Shown: one piece after another, positions 44,006 through 55,861 of the stretch | Layout of the letters: every line of letters begins with the position of its first letter | Numbering within the stretch: the first letter of the stretch is position 1 | DNA from: Taiwanofungus camphoratus | Lineage: Eukaryota > Basidiomycota > Agaricomycetes > Polyporales > Taiwanofungaceae | Assembly: GCA_003999685.1 (NCBI GenBank) | Contig: CP021221.1 | Span: 1,612,001 to 1,676,000, forward strand | Reading direction: 5' to 3' | Length of the DNA stretch: 64,000 nt | Notes under the pieces: model-generated | Databases searched by the model: none | What the model was told of the DNA's origin: nothing | Seen by the model: only the letters and a program-made list of their open reading frames with translations | Program-made: the position numbers and the translations under genes

Positions 44006-45898
44006 TTAAGGGGCATCGGGATCGGGATTATTACCCCAGTTGCGTGATGAGATGCCACTGACAGCTGTGGCGTTAACAGTAGGCTCTAAGTTAAGAACAA
44101 CGATATCGTTGCTTCCCTCGCGGAGGTAGCAGCCAGGAAGATAGAGCGTCTGCTGCGGGCCCACGATCCAGTAGCGGCCAATGTTGATCCCGTTGACCCA
44201 TACAACACCTTTGATCCACCCCGTAAGTTCCAGGAACGTATCACCAACCAGGTCAACGCTGAAAGAGCCTGAGTAAAACATGGGGGGAGAATATGGCAGA
44301 GCGGCTGAGGGCGGCTGGGCGGAAGGCTTGGGTGGCTCGTCTAAACTAAGAGGATACATTTCCCAATCGAGTATAACGCTCCCGCCCACCGTAACGTTGC
44401 CTACAATACCCTTGCGCTGATCCACGAGCCTAGGGCCATAGTCCACGCGCCCCATGTTCTCCACCAGCAAGTCGAGGACGTCACCTTCGCCTAGTGTCAG
44501 GTAAACAGTAGCAGGCGATGGGTAGATGTTGTCTATGACACCAGTGCGATTTCCATTCACGTAAACGAGGACTCGATCCCGGGGAGCATCGCCAGGACTG
44601 AGAATACCCTGCACGGGTGTTTTGACTGTCGTGCGGTACAAGATGAATCCGTGAGCCTGGCCGAGCGTCTCCATGTTGGAAGGGATTACTCGCGTCACCG
44701 GAGCAGGGAGTGCCTCGAACATAGCCACGACGGGGGTGAGCTCGACGGGGGCAAATTCAATCGGTGCGCTTTGCTCGGGGACAGGTAGTATGCTGTTCGG
44801 CGACACGAAGGCGCTGATGGTCTCCCGGATGGCATAATACGCATCGGTGGTGCGGCCGCTCTCATCAAGAGGTGCGCCGTAGTCGTAGCTGGTGGTGACG
44901 GGTGTGAGTGCACTGGACCACACCCCACCATTTTGGAAACCCCAGTTGGTGCCACCGTGGAACATATAGATGCTGAAGGAGGCGTTATTCGTCAATATCC
45001 AATTGAGATCACTCTGGACTCCTTCGATCAGGCTAGGCACGCCAACGTCAGTCTGGTAGGTGCTATTGCTGCCCCATGTGGAGAGCCAAGTCACATAGTA
45101 TTCTCCGTCGAGAAGCGGACCTAGGCTGGTCGGATCTGTAACGTACTCCTGTCGTGCAGCAAAACCGACTTGTGGAGCGCCATCGATCTCAGCAAGGACG
45201 CCGTGGACCTGACCGCCTGCGAGGTAGTGCTGACCACCGCCATCGTTGGTATAAAGCGGGACGTCAAACGCCTGCTCGAAGATGTCCCGCAAAGCCGCCA
45301 TGTACGTATGATCGGCGCCGAAGGAACCGTATTCGTTCTCCAGCTGGAGCAAGAGGATAGGCCCTCCACGAGTGACGAAGAGTGGCCAAAGCTCCGTAGA
45401 TAAACGGTCGATGTACGACTTGGAAGCGTTCAGAAATGGGGCGTTATTGGCACGGACGTCCATCCCAGGAACATTGCTGAGCCAGTACGGAAGTCCTCCC
45501 CAGTCGTGCTCACCACAGATGTATGGACCCGCCCGCAGAACGATATTCAAACCCTCCTCCTGTGCGATTGCGAAGTACTCCGCGACATCGTTATTTCCAG
45601 TAAAGTCCCAAACACCGGGAGTCGTTTCGACCTGGTCCCAAAAGACGTATGAGAAGACGGTGTTGAGGCCCATTGCGCGTGCCTTAGCCAAGCGATCGCG
45701 CCAATACGGTTTTGGTATGCGCTGTGGATCCATCTGTCCGCCAATGATCTGGTATGGCTTGCCATGGAGAAGAAAAGTTTCATTGTTGTAGGCAAAAGGT
45801 GCATTTCCCGTGGACGAGGAGGTCGCGACTGCCGCGGTCGAAACTGCCGCGAGTAGCGTCCACAGACAAAATACGTGCATGGCTAAGATGGACCACAC
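44006..45898 (-). CDS. Secreted beta-galactosidase, GH35
   Basis: This intronless 630-residue enzyme hydrolyses terminal beta-galactosides from glycans or plant wall polymers. The N-terminus has a signal peptide (ILAMHVFCLWTLLAAVSTAA). It is followed by FLLHGKPYQIIGGQMDPQRI and LNTVFSYVFWDQVETTPGVW, typical GH35 strands. AGPYICGEHDWGGLPYWL and ILLLQLENEYGSFGADHTYM follow, where the E of NEYG is the acid/base. The nucleophile Glu is in the GEYYVTWLSTWG segment. Also seen are SFSIYMFHGGTNWGFQNGG and DYGAPLDESGR. The C-terminal beta-sandwich ends with WVNGINIGRYWIVGPQQTLY and stops at 44006. All catalytic motifs are intact. N-glycosylation sequons are frequent, consistent with secretion. Confidence 0.95.
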   Translation of the reverse strand: MWSILAMHVFCLWTLLAAVSTAAVATSSSTGNAPFAYNNETFLLHGKPYQIIGGQMDPQRIPKPYWRDRLAKARAMGLNTVFSYVFWDQVETTPGVWDFTGNNDVAEYFAIAQEEGLNIVLRAGPYICGEHDWGGLPYWLSNVPGMDVRANNAPFLNASKSYIDRLSTELWPLFVTRGGPILLLQLENEYGSFGADHTYMAALRDIFEQAFDVPLYTNDGGGQHYLAGGQVHGVLAEIDGAPQVGFAARQEYVTDPTSLGPLLDGEYYVTWLSTWGSNSTYQTDVGVPSLIEGVQSDLNWILTNNASFSIYMFHGGTNWGFQNGGVWSSALTPVTTSYDYGAPLDESGRTTDAYYAIRETISAFVSPNSILPVPEQSAPIEFAPVELTPVVAMFEALPAPVTRVIPSNMETLGQAHGFILYRTTVKTPVQGILSPGDAPRDRVLVYVNGNRTGVIDNIYPSPATVYLTLGEGDVLDLLVENMGRVDYGPRLVDQRKGIVGNVTVGGSVILDWEMYPLSLDEPPKPSAQPPSAALPYSPPMFYSGSFSVDLVGDTFLELTGWIKGVVWVNGINIGRYWIVGPQQTLYLPGCYLREGSNDIVVLNLEPTVNATAVSGISSRNWGNNPDPDAP

Positions 45899-47909
45899 GG
45901 ATCCTTTAGCTGCTGATTATAAGTCGGAAGACTGCGTGCGACTGACCATCTTATCGACCAAAAGTTCCCGGGTTTCGCATCGTACTCGCAATAATTTGGA
46001 TCTGTACTGGAACTTTTACCCTATCTGGCAAGATAAACGGGGGTACATTGAAATGCGCTGCTGCCGGTGGGCGAGCACTAGTTGCCAACTTTATGATGCT
46101 GTGATTTGTGGCTAATCGGGACCTGGACAACACCACAATTGAGGTTCGAGCACGCGTTCAAGGCTGAGAAGTGACATAGGCAGTGTATAACGAGTTCCAT
46201 ACCTTAGCTTCCGTGTCTAAGTTTTACAGAGAAGGCGGCCTTGAAGGCTTAAACATGGTCTGAGATTCGAAAAGTGATTCTAACCACCCATAGATGTTTC
46301 GAAATTCACCATGGGGGCCATAGCCGTTTGAATGAAAGCCTAGAGTCTACAAACGTTCAACGCCTCTGGTTACAATATTTTTAGACCTTGTTACTTTGCT
46401 TCCTTATTTGGAGGAGTGTATCATGCGGCCCGGCACAGGTTCACCCTTAGTCTCAGACAATTATTCTAATACCTACTATTTTGTATATACCGGGTAACAC
46501 CGCATCTTAGCACTAGCTATAGTTTGCTTGTGGTGGTATATAATTGCTGATTTCATCATCATTAGTCTCAGACTAAGGAACTCAGGCTCTTGTATCCATC
46601 ATATATGCTCGTTACTACTTTACACTATATATATCACTGGCAATCTACCCCGTGCCTGTGCAGTGTCACACGGTAGTACCTTGAAATGGATGGTATCCAT
46701 AACGGCTCCTTTACTATAGAAGATTGGTAGTTAACCTCAGTGTTACGGAATATGACAAAACATCAATAAAGAGCTGTATATCACCGAAACCATGAAGTGA
46801 CTGAGGCAGGACTAGGAAATGGGAGGTTGAGGAGCCAGACAAGAGGTTAATGGCCAAGGAAGGAGAATAGGAGACACTAAAACACACACACTACTCGTTG
46901 ACGAGCACTGTGGAGATGTCCGCGGTGGACTTTCTCGTGTCGAGTGAAAAGTCACTTTCACTCGTGCACCGAGTGGATCTCGCGATGAGTGAAAGTTAAG
47001 AGGAATTTTCACCTGCGCGAGCTTACTCATGTGGCGGTTGAAATGTACCCATCTGTAACGGTCAAACGCATCATTTTTCGAGTGAAAATATCTTGTTTAT
47101 GGCTACCCAGAAGACAGAGAGGATTGACTTGATAGCAGTGAAATTTCCCCTGCAAACAGGTTGTGTTCACAGAGTCTTCGGGCAGCATGCCAGGTGAAAT
47201 CAAGTTGCTGCGAGCTACACAGTGGAGTATAATGTGACATGGCTCATTCAATGTGTTCATTGTCATTCTTCTTCAACAAAAGTAGGCTTAATCGCCGCTG
47301 GACACTATCGAGCACCAAATGCAGTGCACCTATCCCCCTCACAATGCAAGGAGCCCGTAGAAGAGAGCTTATCTGCCTGACGGGCTTCATTCCGGTGAGC
47401 GAACTCGACGTGTGTTTCTGCAAGGCTTGTCAATGTGCAAAGGAACCCAACGCCGAGGCCAAGATAAGTGCGCGCCTGTCAGATAATTTTTACGTTGGTC
47501 ACTTATTCAGTCAACTATTGACGGGAGTCAACGTGATTCCACGGCCCATGCGTCGAGTCCTGAGGTCCATGTTTGATCAATCCAATAGTAGGACGGAAGG
47601 AGGAAATTACACAAGATAGGACCAAGCAGGAGCCTGAGGTGTTTTGTACATCATGAAGACGAAGACCCTGTCACTTTCCGCCTAGCAAAGACGCGGCTGT
47701 CACGTCTGGCCGAATACTCAATGACGCTGAGTGCGGTAAGTAAGTAGACAATGATAGATGCAGTCACGTGCGGAATAATTTCTCTGAACTGCTCCCATGC
47801 ACCGGTGCTATGACTCGGGCGCTGGAAGTCGACTACAGCATCCTAGGCATCCTAGTGTCTTCACTGTCGCACTGGATAGCTGTTCGTGTAATTTTTCTAC
47901 GACAACGCC
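45899..47909. other. 2-kb non-coding stretch with short inverted repeats
   Basis: No convincing gene on either strand. The left end is the GH35 promoter. A/T-rich DNA occupies 46350-46750. A cluster of GAGTGAAA-type inverted repeats lies at 46941-47090. An open frame at 47239-47619 has no family motif. The right 150 bp are the ARG8 promoter. Confidence 0.5.
46941..46964. repeat. Near-perfect 24-bp palindrome (CGAGTGAAAA/GTCACTTTCACTCG)
   Basis: CGAGTGAAAAGTCACTTTCA followed by CTCG is its own reverse complement apart from the centre. Further copies of the GAGTGAAA half-site lie at about 46985 and 47079, the latter followed by AT. It could be part of a small MITE or a regulatory hairpin. Confidence 0.6.
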
Positions 47910-49861
47910 ATGGCTCGGCCAGTTCAGATACGAGTGCTAGCAAGTTATACAGGACGAGCACTATCTCGCTGCGATAGGAAGCGTGTATGGTTCCGATTCT
48001 TGTCGACACTGCCAGAGGTACGTCTTTTTATGATATCAGTACTACTCGTAAATAAAGGTTTGAATTTCTTGTTCATTCTCCAGTACGCCCCGCGGCCCGC
48101 CGCCACACTCCCTACTGCTCCCTGTACGCGATACACGGCCATCTCTCACCCGGAGGATGAGTCCTCTATCCGTCCCAGCGTCAAAGCGCTTCTAGACCGC
48201 TCTGCTGCCTACATTCTTCCTGTATATGCCCGTCCTCCTTTTGTGCTCTCCCGTGGGAAGGGTGCATATGTATGGGACACTCAGGACCGGAAATACTTGG
48301 ACTTCAGTGCAGGTATTGCCGTAAACGCCCTCGGTCACGCGGACGAAGGGCTTGCGAAGGTATGTCACCGTATCCATTGTATGTAAAAACGAGAAGTCTG
48401 CTGGATGCTTCGTGTGTTCGTGGCCGTACGTCTGATTGGAACGCACTCACGCATGAGTCCAGCCTCTGATTCGCGAAGCGTCCTCGGACTAAACTCCCAA
48501 GAATTTAGGCATATGTGCTTACGAACTGTTGTCAACCAATGGGATGCATTCCTCGCATTTACGTTGCATAGGTCATGGCCGAGGAAGCAGGAACACTGAT
48601 GCACACCAGCAATGCTTATCATCATCAATGGGCGAGCAAACTCGCCGAGCTTCTCGTGACGTTGACACAGCGGGAAGGAGGGCTAGGCTGGGAGACTGGT
48701 TCGACGCACCCTCCCACCAATGCCATCAGCGGGGCAAAAGTGTTTGTGTCAAATTCAGGCACTGAGGCTAACGAGGGCGCGCTGAAGGTTGCGCGAAAGG
48801 TGGGCAAGGTTCGCTGGGCAGCGGCCACAGGCAAAGAATGGAGTGACCCGGCATGCGATAAATACGAGATCGTATGCTTTCAGCATGCATTCCACGGCCG
48901 TTCTATGGGCGCGCTGAGCGTGACTCCGAATGCAAAATACCAAAAGCCGTTTGAGCCCCTTGTCCCCGGTATTAAGGTCGGTCAGCTAAATGATATCGAG
49001 TCCCTAGAGGAATTGGTCAACGAGAAGACGTGTGCGGTAATTGTCGAACCGGTTCAAGGTGAGGGTGGGGTCCACGCAGCGGATGTAGAGTGGCTCCAGG
49101 TTCTCAGAAAAAAATGCGATGAAGTCGGTGCAGTGCTAATCTATGATGAAATCCAGGTGAGTTGAGGGGACATCTTTTGTTCTTGTACCTGTACAAGCTA
49201 TGGCTTCTTGCTGTGCTTTACTTCTTATTTCCGCGCTGACTGCTACAATATGACTTCAAGTGTGGGCTGTATAGGACAGGCTCTCTATGGGCACATTCCA
49301 CGATGCCCATTGACGCACATCCAGACATCGTGACAATGGCGAAGCCGTTGGCAAACGGATATCCAATTGGGGCTATCCTGCTGCGGGACTCCATTGCAGA
49401 GCCCATGACAACAGGTGCATATTTTTATGTTCCATCAATCGTTCTGGTAGCTGAGACGACTTGGCCGGCTGACAGGTACCCACGGAACCACTTTCGGCGG
49501 GTCCCCTCTTGCCTGTGCGCTGGGTTATCATGTCCTGTCTCGGATGTCTGAACGCCCATTTGTTGCAAACGTGATGGAGATGAGCGCCTATTTGTTTGGA
49601 CGGTTATCACAGCTCCCGAAGTGGTTCCCCGGTCTCCTTCGTGCTGATGTTCGTGGTCGGGGCCTGATTGTAGGTCTCGGGTTTAAAGACGAGGACCACC
49701 CCGCGAAGGTTGTAAGCATGGCACGGGAACGCGGGGTGCTACTACTGACGGCAGGGCACGATGCCGTGAGACTTGTTCCCAGCTTGACCATTGGCCAGAC
49801 GGAGGTGAATCATGCTGTAGATGTCATAGAGAGCTGCTTGCATGTATTGCAAACTGAATGA
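47910..49861 (+). CDS. ARG8: Acetylornithine aminotransferase, mitochondrial
   Basis: This PLP enzyme of arginine biosynthesis converts N-acetylglutamate semialdehyde to N-acetylornithine. Exons: 47910-48017, 48084-48359, 48572-49156, 49261 to about 49411, and from about 49477 to 49861. Exon 1 is a basic, Ser/Arg-rich mitochondrial presequence (MARPVQIRVLASYTGRALSR). Motifs in order are VWDTQDRKYLDFSAGIAVNA, the phosphate-binding VSNSGTEANEGALKVARK, AFHGRSMGALSVTPNAKYQK, EPVQGEGGVHAADVEWLQVL and LIYDEIQCGLYRTGSLWAHS. The PLP-lysine motif TMAKPLANGYPIGAILLRD follows, then GTHGTTFGGSPLACALGYHV. The gene looks intact. The same fold includes ornithine and GABA aminotransferases, but the N- and C-terminal pattern favours ARG8. 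Confidence 0.93.
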
Positions 49862-50225
49862 TGGGAATGTTTACCTGCCTGGCAACTTGTTTACCTAGTT
49901 AATAGACAGGGAGATGGCGCTGAACACAAGTCAGACGGACGTCTCCCCACATTCCAGATGCCCTCATTGGCAGTTATTCGGGTCCTCAAGGCCTCACATG
50001 TTTCGGTGGTTCGATGGAGTTCGGTTGGGGGCCAAATCATGATGTACTTACAGCTCGGACAGCTCGGAAGGATTATGAGCCCACGGGAGTGCGCAATGAT
50101 GGGAGCCAATCAGGGATGTGGAATTTGTTGGTAAGCAAAACCGTGACAACGGTGGCTGATGCCCATAAGAGGCAGCAATATCGGCCAGTCGACCGTGTCC
50201 TAATTTTCCCCTCACCGTTGCCAGT
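49862..50225 (+). promoter_or_regulatory. Upstream region of HEM1
   Basis: 364 bp between the ARG8 stop and the HEM1 start in tandem orientation. It contains pyrimidine-rich stretches just before the ATG but no distinct element I can name. Confidence 0.4.
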
Positions 50226-52379
50226 ATGGACAAGCTCTCGTCCCTCGCAAAATTTAAAGCGTCCTGCCCTTTCCTCGGGCGCACTAAAACATCCACCCTC
50301 CGCACCTTGTGCACTTCTGCCTCTACCCGCTACCCATCTCTTTCCCGTCTTACCGAGAGAGCGACGCAATGCCCCGTCATGGGACCTGCCCTCCAGATTC
50401 GCTCCTCCCAGATGGTCGCTGGTTATGCCAGCCTTGCAGGTAGCTCTGAGTTCGACGAAATTCACAAGAGCAAGGGCGTCTACCCTGTCCCTACCGGCAC
50501 CAATATCGAAAAGTGCCCTCACGCGTCTAAGGCACTTGCTGCCGCTCGCATGGCCGACGATCTGGCCAAGTTAGCGAATGTGAAGAATGAGAAGTCTGCT
50601 CGGGCAGCTGCCGCTCCGTCTACTTCCAAGCCCGCTGCTCCTACCGGCTGTCCCTTCCACGCGGCTGCTGTGCAGGAGGGCAAGGGCAAGGAGACCGCTG
50701 CAGCTCATCCCACTGGCTTCGATTACGAGAAGTTCTACGTGAACGAACTCGAGAAGAAGCATCAGGATGCATCTTACCGCTACTTCAACAACATCAATCG
50801 CCTCGCGACCAAGTTTCCCATTGCTCATACCGGCGACCCCAAGGACGAAGTCGAAGTGTGGTGCGCCAATGATTACCTTGGCATGGGTAATAACCCCATT
50901 GTTCTCGAGACCATGCAGTGTGTAACATTTTCTATTTTCTATCCTCGCCATTGATTGACGCTAAATTCGATGCCCAGTCGCACTTTAGACACTTATGGTC
51001 ACGGTGCCGGAGGTACCCGGAACATAGCGGGCAACACCGGAATGCACCTCGCGTTGGAGGAAGAACTCGCGGCGCTTCATCGCAAGCCCGCGGCACTTGT
51101 ATTTTCCTCGTGCTACGTCGCCAATGATGCCACGCTTGCTACCTTAGGATCCAAACTGCCTGGTTGCGTGTTCTTTTCCGATTCCATGAACCATGCCTCC
51201 ATGATTCAGGGGATGAGGCACTCAGGCGCAAAGCGCGTGATATTCAAGCACAACGATCTGGAGGACCTCGAGAGCAAGTTGGCGCAGTACCCCAAGGAAA
51301 CCCCGAAGATCATTGCTTTCGAGAGTGTCTACTCTATGTGCGGTACTATTGGTCCGATCGCCGAGATCTGCGACCTCGCGCAGCAGTATGGTGCATTAAC
51401 TTTCCTCGATGAGGTGCACGCTGTCGGGATGTATGGACCCCGCGGGGCTGGCGTCGCGGAGCATCTCGACTGGGATGCGCAGAAGCGTGCGGGTCAAAGT
51501 CCCGATCCCATCAAGGGCACGGTTATGGATCGCGTCGACATCATTACCGGTTGGTTCCCCGTTATCATTTACTTGTGAACATATGCTAATCGAATTGCAG
51601 GTACTTTGGGCAAGGCCTACGGCGCTATCGGCGGTTACATCGCAGGTTCCACAGAGTTTGTCGATATGATAAGGTCCTATGCTGCCGGTTTTATTTTCAC
51701 GACGTCTCTTCCCCCAGCAAACATGGCCGGCGCGCGTGCTAGCATTTCCTACCAGAAGGAATATCTTGGTGATCGTCAGCTGCAGCAGATCAACGTCAGA
51801 GAAGTCAAGAGCCGCTTTGAGGCGCTAGATATTCCGGTCATTCCAGGTCCTTCGCACATCGTCCCCGTTCTTGTTGGTGACCCGGCGCTTGCGAAGCTTG
51901 CTTCAGACATGCTCCTTTCGGAGCACAATATTTATGTACAAGCCATCAACTACCCCACAGTCGCTCGAGGCGAAGAACGTCTGCGTTTCACGATCACACC
52001 CGGACACAATATGGAGCAGATGGTGCATCTCGTGCAGGCACTTGATCAGACGTTCACGGAGCTTGGTATCAAGCGTACATCAGACTGGCGTGCGGAGGGC
52101 GGACGCGCGGGCGTGGGTATGCCAAATGCAAAGCCGGTACAGCCGATCTGGACGGACGAACACGTTGGTTTGCTCGACGGCACCGCGCCTGTGACTTTGA
52201 AGGCTGGACAGAAGGGCATTGTTGACTCTCGTGCGGTCAGGATCACCCGCGAGAAGTTCAGCGATCTGCTTGGTCCAGTAATGGTCTCTACCGTCAAGAC
52301 AGTGCAGGTGACTGCTCCTGGCCTTGCGCTTCCGACGAAGACTTTGCAAAGGTCGATTCCTGTGACTGTCGCCGCTTAA
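50226..52379 (+). CDS. HEM1: 5-aminolevulinate synthase, mitochondrial
   Basis: This PLP enzyme condenses glycine and succinyl-CoA, the first step of haem synthesis. Exons: 50226-50917, 50978-51549, 51601-52379, joined in phases 2 and 1. The N-terminal 180 residues hold four Cys-Pro haem-regulatory-type motifs (SCPFLG, QCPVMG, KCPHAS, GCPFHA). The core starts at [20 protein letters not shown]. It continues with [80 protein letters not shown] and the PLP-lysine segment [20 protein letters not shown]. The C-terminus continues to 52379 and is complete. The CP motifs suggest haem feedback on import or activity, as in animal ALAS. Confidence 0.97.
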
Positions 52380-52579
52380 GTGTCATTAGTTCTCCTACGT
52401 ACCGTTGGATTTCTTGTCCACGTTAAACAATACGATGACAACATTGAGCTCGGAGCGTGGCAAGTCAGAAGTCAGTCATGCTCCCGTTGTGCAAACTTCC
52501 ATGCGCATATATCGCACAAAATCAATTCTAGCATCTTTGAACATGCCGTGCCTTCGAGGTGGGTTCACATCAGCAGTAT

Positions 52580-53845
52580 CTATGAGTCTTCTGTAAGAGC
52601 AGCAAACAATGCTGTGGCACGCAGCTGCTTTACACTGTCCGTAGTGGTGGGGGCAGAGGGAGGTGCAAGAGCGACTGAAGTTGGCTGCGGCTCAGAAGAT
52701 TGTCCAGAGGCTTGCCTTTGCTCTGTGGTACTTTCTATGGGAGCTGGTGGAGCGATGATATCTTGACATGTCTTGATCAAAGCCTGAGATAACGAAGCGG
52801 ACCGTAATGCGAAACGAGGCGATATGCATAAGCTGTAGATACATGGAAGCACGGTTGTGCAGGTACTTACCCCATGAACACCTCCCTGAACATTGGCGAG
52901 GTAACGTCTTACTAGAGGCATGTAGGTCTCCGGGATCTAAGAAGGGGTAAGGTCAAGTACAAACGTCCCACGGACATGAATAGTCTTACAGCTTCTTCTG
53001 ACCAGAAATTGCGGATGAGCCAATTTTGTCGAGCCTTGTTGAATTTCCAACTTGCTAGGTCGTTGAAGTGCGTGAACGCATAGTCGAGTGCTGTAACAGC
53101 ACACCGATTTCAATCCTTCTGTGAAATTATGTAGAAATAAGAACACACCTTTGCGGGCTTGATCGCTCAAAACCTCATCCTCGTTCGGGTCTGCGAACTC
53201 TAATGTTCCACGTCTCCGTTTCTTCTTTCTGTGAACCTCTCTAGCGCCGTCACGCTCCTCCCTCGCATCGACAGTATCTTTTCGCTTCTTGCCTTTCTTC
53301 GTTTTTATCTTCTGCTCATCTCTTATAATCTCCTCTCCTGTGCCATGTGCACGTCTCTTTTGACGAGTTTTGTTGGGCTGTGTCTGTCCACCCTTTCTCT
53401 CCTCTTCACCTCCGGTTTCATGACCAGAATTTTCACCATCGCCCATTCCGTTCGATAGCTGCTCCGTATTATCATGGGCGGCCACGTCCTCATCGTCAAT
53501 TTCCGCCTTTCTTTTCTTCTCATCACTTAAATCTTTGAATTTGCCCTTAGGCCCGTCAAGGTGCTCCTTCCGCCTCTTCAACTTTGAGGGCTTACCGTCA
53601 GAAACCCCATGAGACTCGTGTTGGACATGAGCAATGCCTTCCTCATGTCTCTTCTTTCTCTTCTTGTCCCTTTTCGTACCCTCCACGAACTGCTCAGTAG
53701 CGCCGCGTTCCTGCATTATGCCTTGGCGCCCTTCCTTCACCTCACTGGCGATGATATGGCCTCCGCTAGGCTCATGTTTACCTCTTGACTTTTTCGACTT
53801 CCGTGATAAGTCTTGTTGAGAGTGGTTAGCATTGTCAACAGACAT
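52580..53845 (-). CDS. WKF-domain nucleolar-type protein (C7orf50-like)
   Basis: From ATG 53845 the first 230 residues are an extreme Lys/Arg/Glu-rich tract with nuclear-signal-like clusters (KKRKKRHEEG, KKGKKRKD, RKKKRRRG). Two further exons read ALDYAFTHFNDLASWKFNKA, then RQNWLIRNFWSEEA, then IPETYMPLVRRYLANVQGG, which is the WKF domain named after its W-K-F triad. The last exon is Pro/Ala/Ser-rich and stops at 52580-52582. Human C7orf50 has the same order (acidic/basic leader, then WKF) and is nucleolar, so a ribosome-biogenesis role is plausible but inferred. The length is about 350 residues. Divergent from ARL1, 880 bp apart. Confidence 0.8.
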
Positions 53846-54725
53846 TGCAAACGCAGAGCGGCAGATCAATGCAGATAGGAACAGCCACAGTTGCCGAATG
53901 TGTAGTGTATGTCTACTTCCGCGTATGTAGGAGGGGCGCAGGTTAAATAATCCCAACGTGTATTGCATCCGGGGTCCTCGAACTTTTCGATGGTTTTTGC
54001 AAACCTTTTGGATTTCTCCTTGAATGCACATCTGGTTATGTCCGGAAAATTTGGAGGTATATACAGATGGTACTGCGTTATAGCTAGTATGATAAAAATG
54101 AAAGATTATGGGCGTGAGATTATTGAAAATGTTGTCGAAACACGAGCACGTGACATTCCAACTTGATGAGCTGTCCACTGGCATGGTCGTCGGGGCAAAT
54201 GTGCAGAATTCAACAAACAAGTGCAGGCGTGTTGGATCCACGTCTGGCTTGTGCAAGTGCAATAAATCTTCGGTAGTACAGTATAATACTACATATGCAT
54301 TTCTGCCCAGCTTGTACCATCATTGTATCATGCTCTTACCTGGTGCTATCCCTAACCACATATTTGGGTCTCGACCAATAACATTTTTGGTATTTGCGAG
54401 GGGGTCTGCCGAATGCGTGGTTAGAGAGATAGTATACTATGCATTCACCAGCTTTGTACAATTTTCTGTAAATCATGAATGACTCCGCAACAACATCATC
54501 TTATGACCCCGGAATTTCAGCAAAAAGCTAGTGAATGCATAGTATACGTGCTCCTAGGCCTGCCAGTTATTTAATCTGACACCACGTGCAGCCTTTTTGG
54601 TGGTCGGGGTCCTTCCATAGTCGATGTCTCGGATTAAGGTTTTGCGCCCCTCTTGGTCGATCACTGGGCTACTCGTCTACTTAAGCATCGGCTGACCTCC
54701 TCTCTATTCTTGCTAGTGTCTTCAC
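53846..54725. other. Intergenic region between divergent WKF and ARL1 genes
   Basis: 880 bp without a supported gene. It is A/T-rich at 54040-54540 and contains promoters for both flanking genes. Confidence 0.4.
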
Positions 54726-55616
54726 ATGGGTCTCTCAATATCATCCCTTTTTTCCTCATTAGCATCACTAGTGCGCTGGAGCAAGGATCAGGATGTCCGG
54801 ATACTGATGCTCGGCTTGGACTCCGCGGGAAAGGTACGACGCGGGGCGAGTTGTGCTACGTAATGACACACTGAATGGACTTCGTCTTACATTCGGAAGA
54901 CCACCATATTATACAGGCTGCAGGTATGCAACGTGTGCCATCGGGGCGCGACTTGAAAGCTCATAAATATTCGGGTAGATTGGTGAAGTCGTATCGACGA
55001 TCCCAAGTATGTCTTTTCTACTGTCCGTCATCGGATGATGTCGATGAAGTCTGGTTCAGCTATCGGCTTCAACGTAGAGACAGTGCAGGTCAGCATTAAA
55101 AAATAGGCATGGTGTTCTGTCTCTGTGCTAATACCACACAGTATAAGAATATTAAATTCCAAGTTTGGGACTTAGGAGGCCAATCAAGTATTCGGTACGC
55201 TTTCCATACCCATACTCCGTTCCATTGATCAAATGCCTTGCAGACCATACTGGCGCTGCTACTTCCCCAACACATCCGCAATCGTATATGTAATTGACTC
55301 CTCCGATACCGCACGCCTACCTACATCGCGTTCGGAGCTGCTCACTATGCTCTCGGAAGATGAGCTCGCAGGAGTACCTCTTCTTGTCTTCTGTAACAAG
55401 CAGGACGTCGACGGCGCGCTGAAGCCTGAAGAAATCAGTGAACAACTCGGGCTGGCGGGCGGAGAGAAGGAGCGGCAATGGAGCGTACGGGGAAGCTGTG
55501 CGACAAAAGGAGAAGGGCTTGAAGAGGGATTAGATTGGTGAGTATGTCTGTTCAACCGTGATGAATGTGCTGAAGCCGTGCATGAAAGGTTGGTGAACGC
55601 GATACAAAATAAATAG
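54726..55616 (+). CDS. ARL1: ARF-like GTPase Arl1
   Basis: Arl1 is a trans-Golgi small GTPase that recruits golgins. ATG 54726 starts MGLSISSLFSSLASLVRWSK with the myristoylation Gly2. Walker A, GLDSAGK, ends exon 1. A 24-nt exon (54900-54923) adds TTILYRLQ. Then follow IGEVVSTIP, TIGFNVETVQ (switch I), YKNIKFQVWDLGGQSSIR (switch II, WDLGGQ) and PYWRCYFPNTSAIVYVIDSS, which includes the ARL1-type WRCYF. The NKQD base motif is in VFCNKQDVDG, and the ending EGLDWLVNAIQNK stops at 55614-55616. All nucleotide-binding motifs are intact. The length is about 185 residues with six introns. Confidence 0.95.
54900..54923 (+). other. 24-nt microexon of ARL1
   Basis: The exon ACCACCATATTATACAGGCT plus GCAG is bounded by an AG acceptor and a GTATGC donor. 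It encodes TTILYRLQ and separates the P-loop GK from its Thr-Thr. Confidence 0.8.
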
Positions 55617-55861
55617 GCTGTTGACACCCTTGTTCACATCCACCTTCTTGGGTCTTCGCTGTCAATATTGCATCTTTGGGTCTGCACTCGGACGTTATCT
55701 ACTCCACATACATACCCTTTTGTATAGCATAATCATCGACGCTTATCTTATTCTCATGACGCTGACATTTACCTCTAAGCATCTCCAACCTGCCACGGAA
55801 GATTGAATAATGTGCACGTTCATCGATGCAGATCCTGACAACATAAATCCTTTTGAAGGCG

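Noticed and set aside
47239-47619. Plus-strand 126-codon frame
   Set aside because: No signal peptide, domain, splice support or homology pattern. Likely a chance frame in intergenic DNA.
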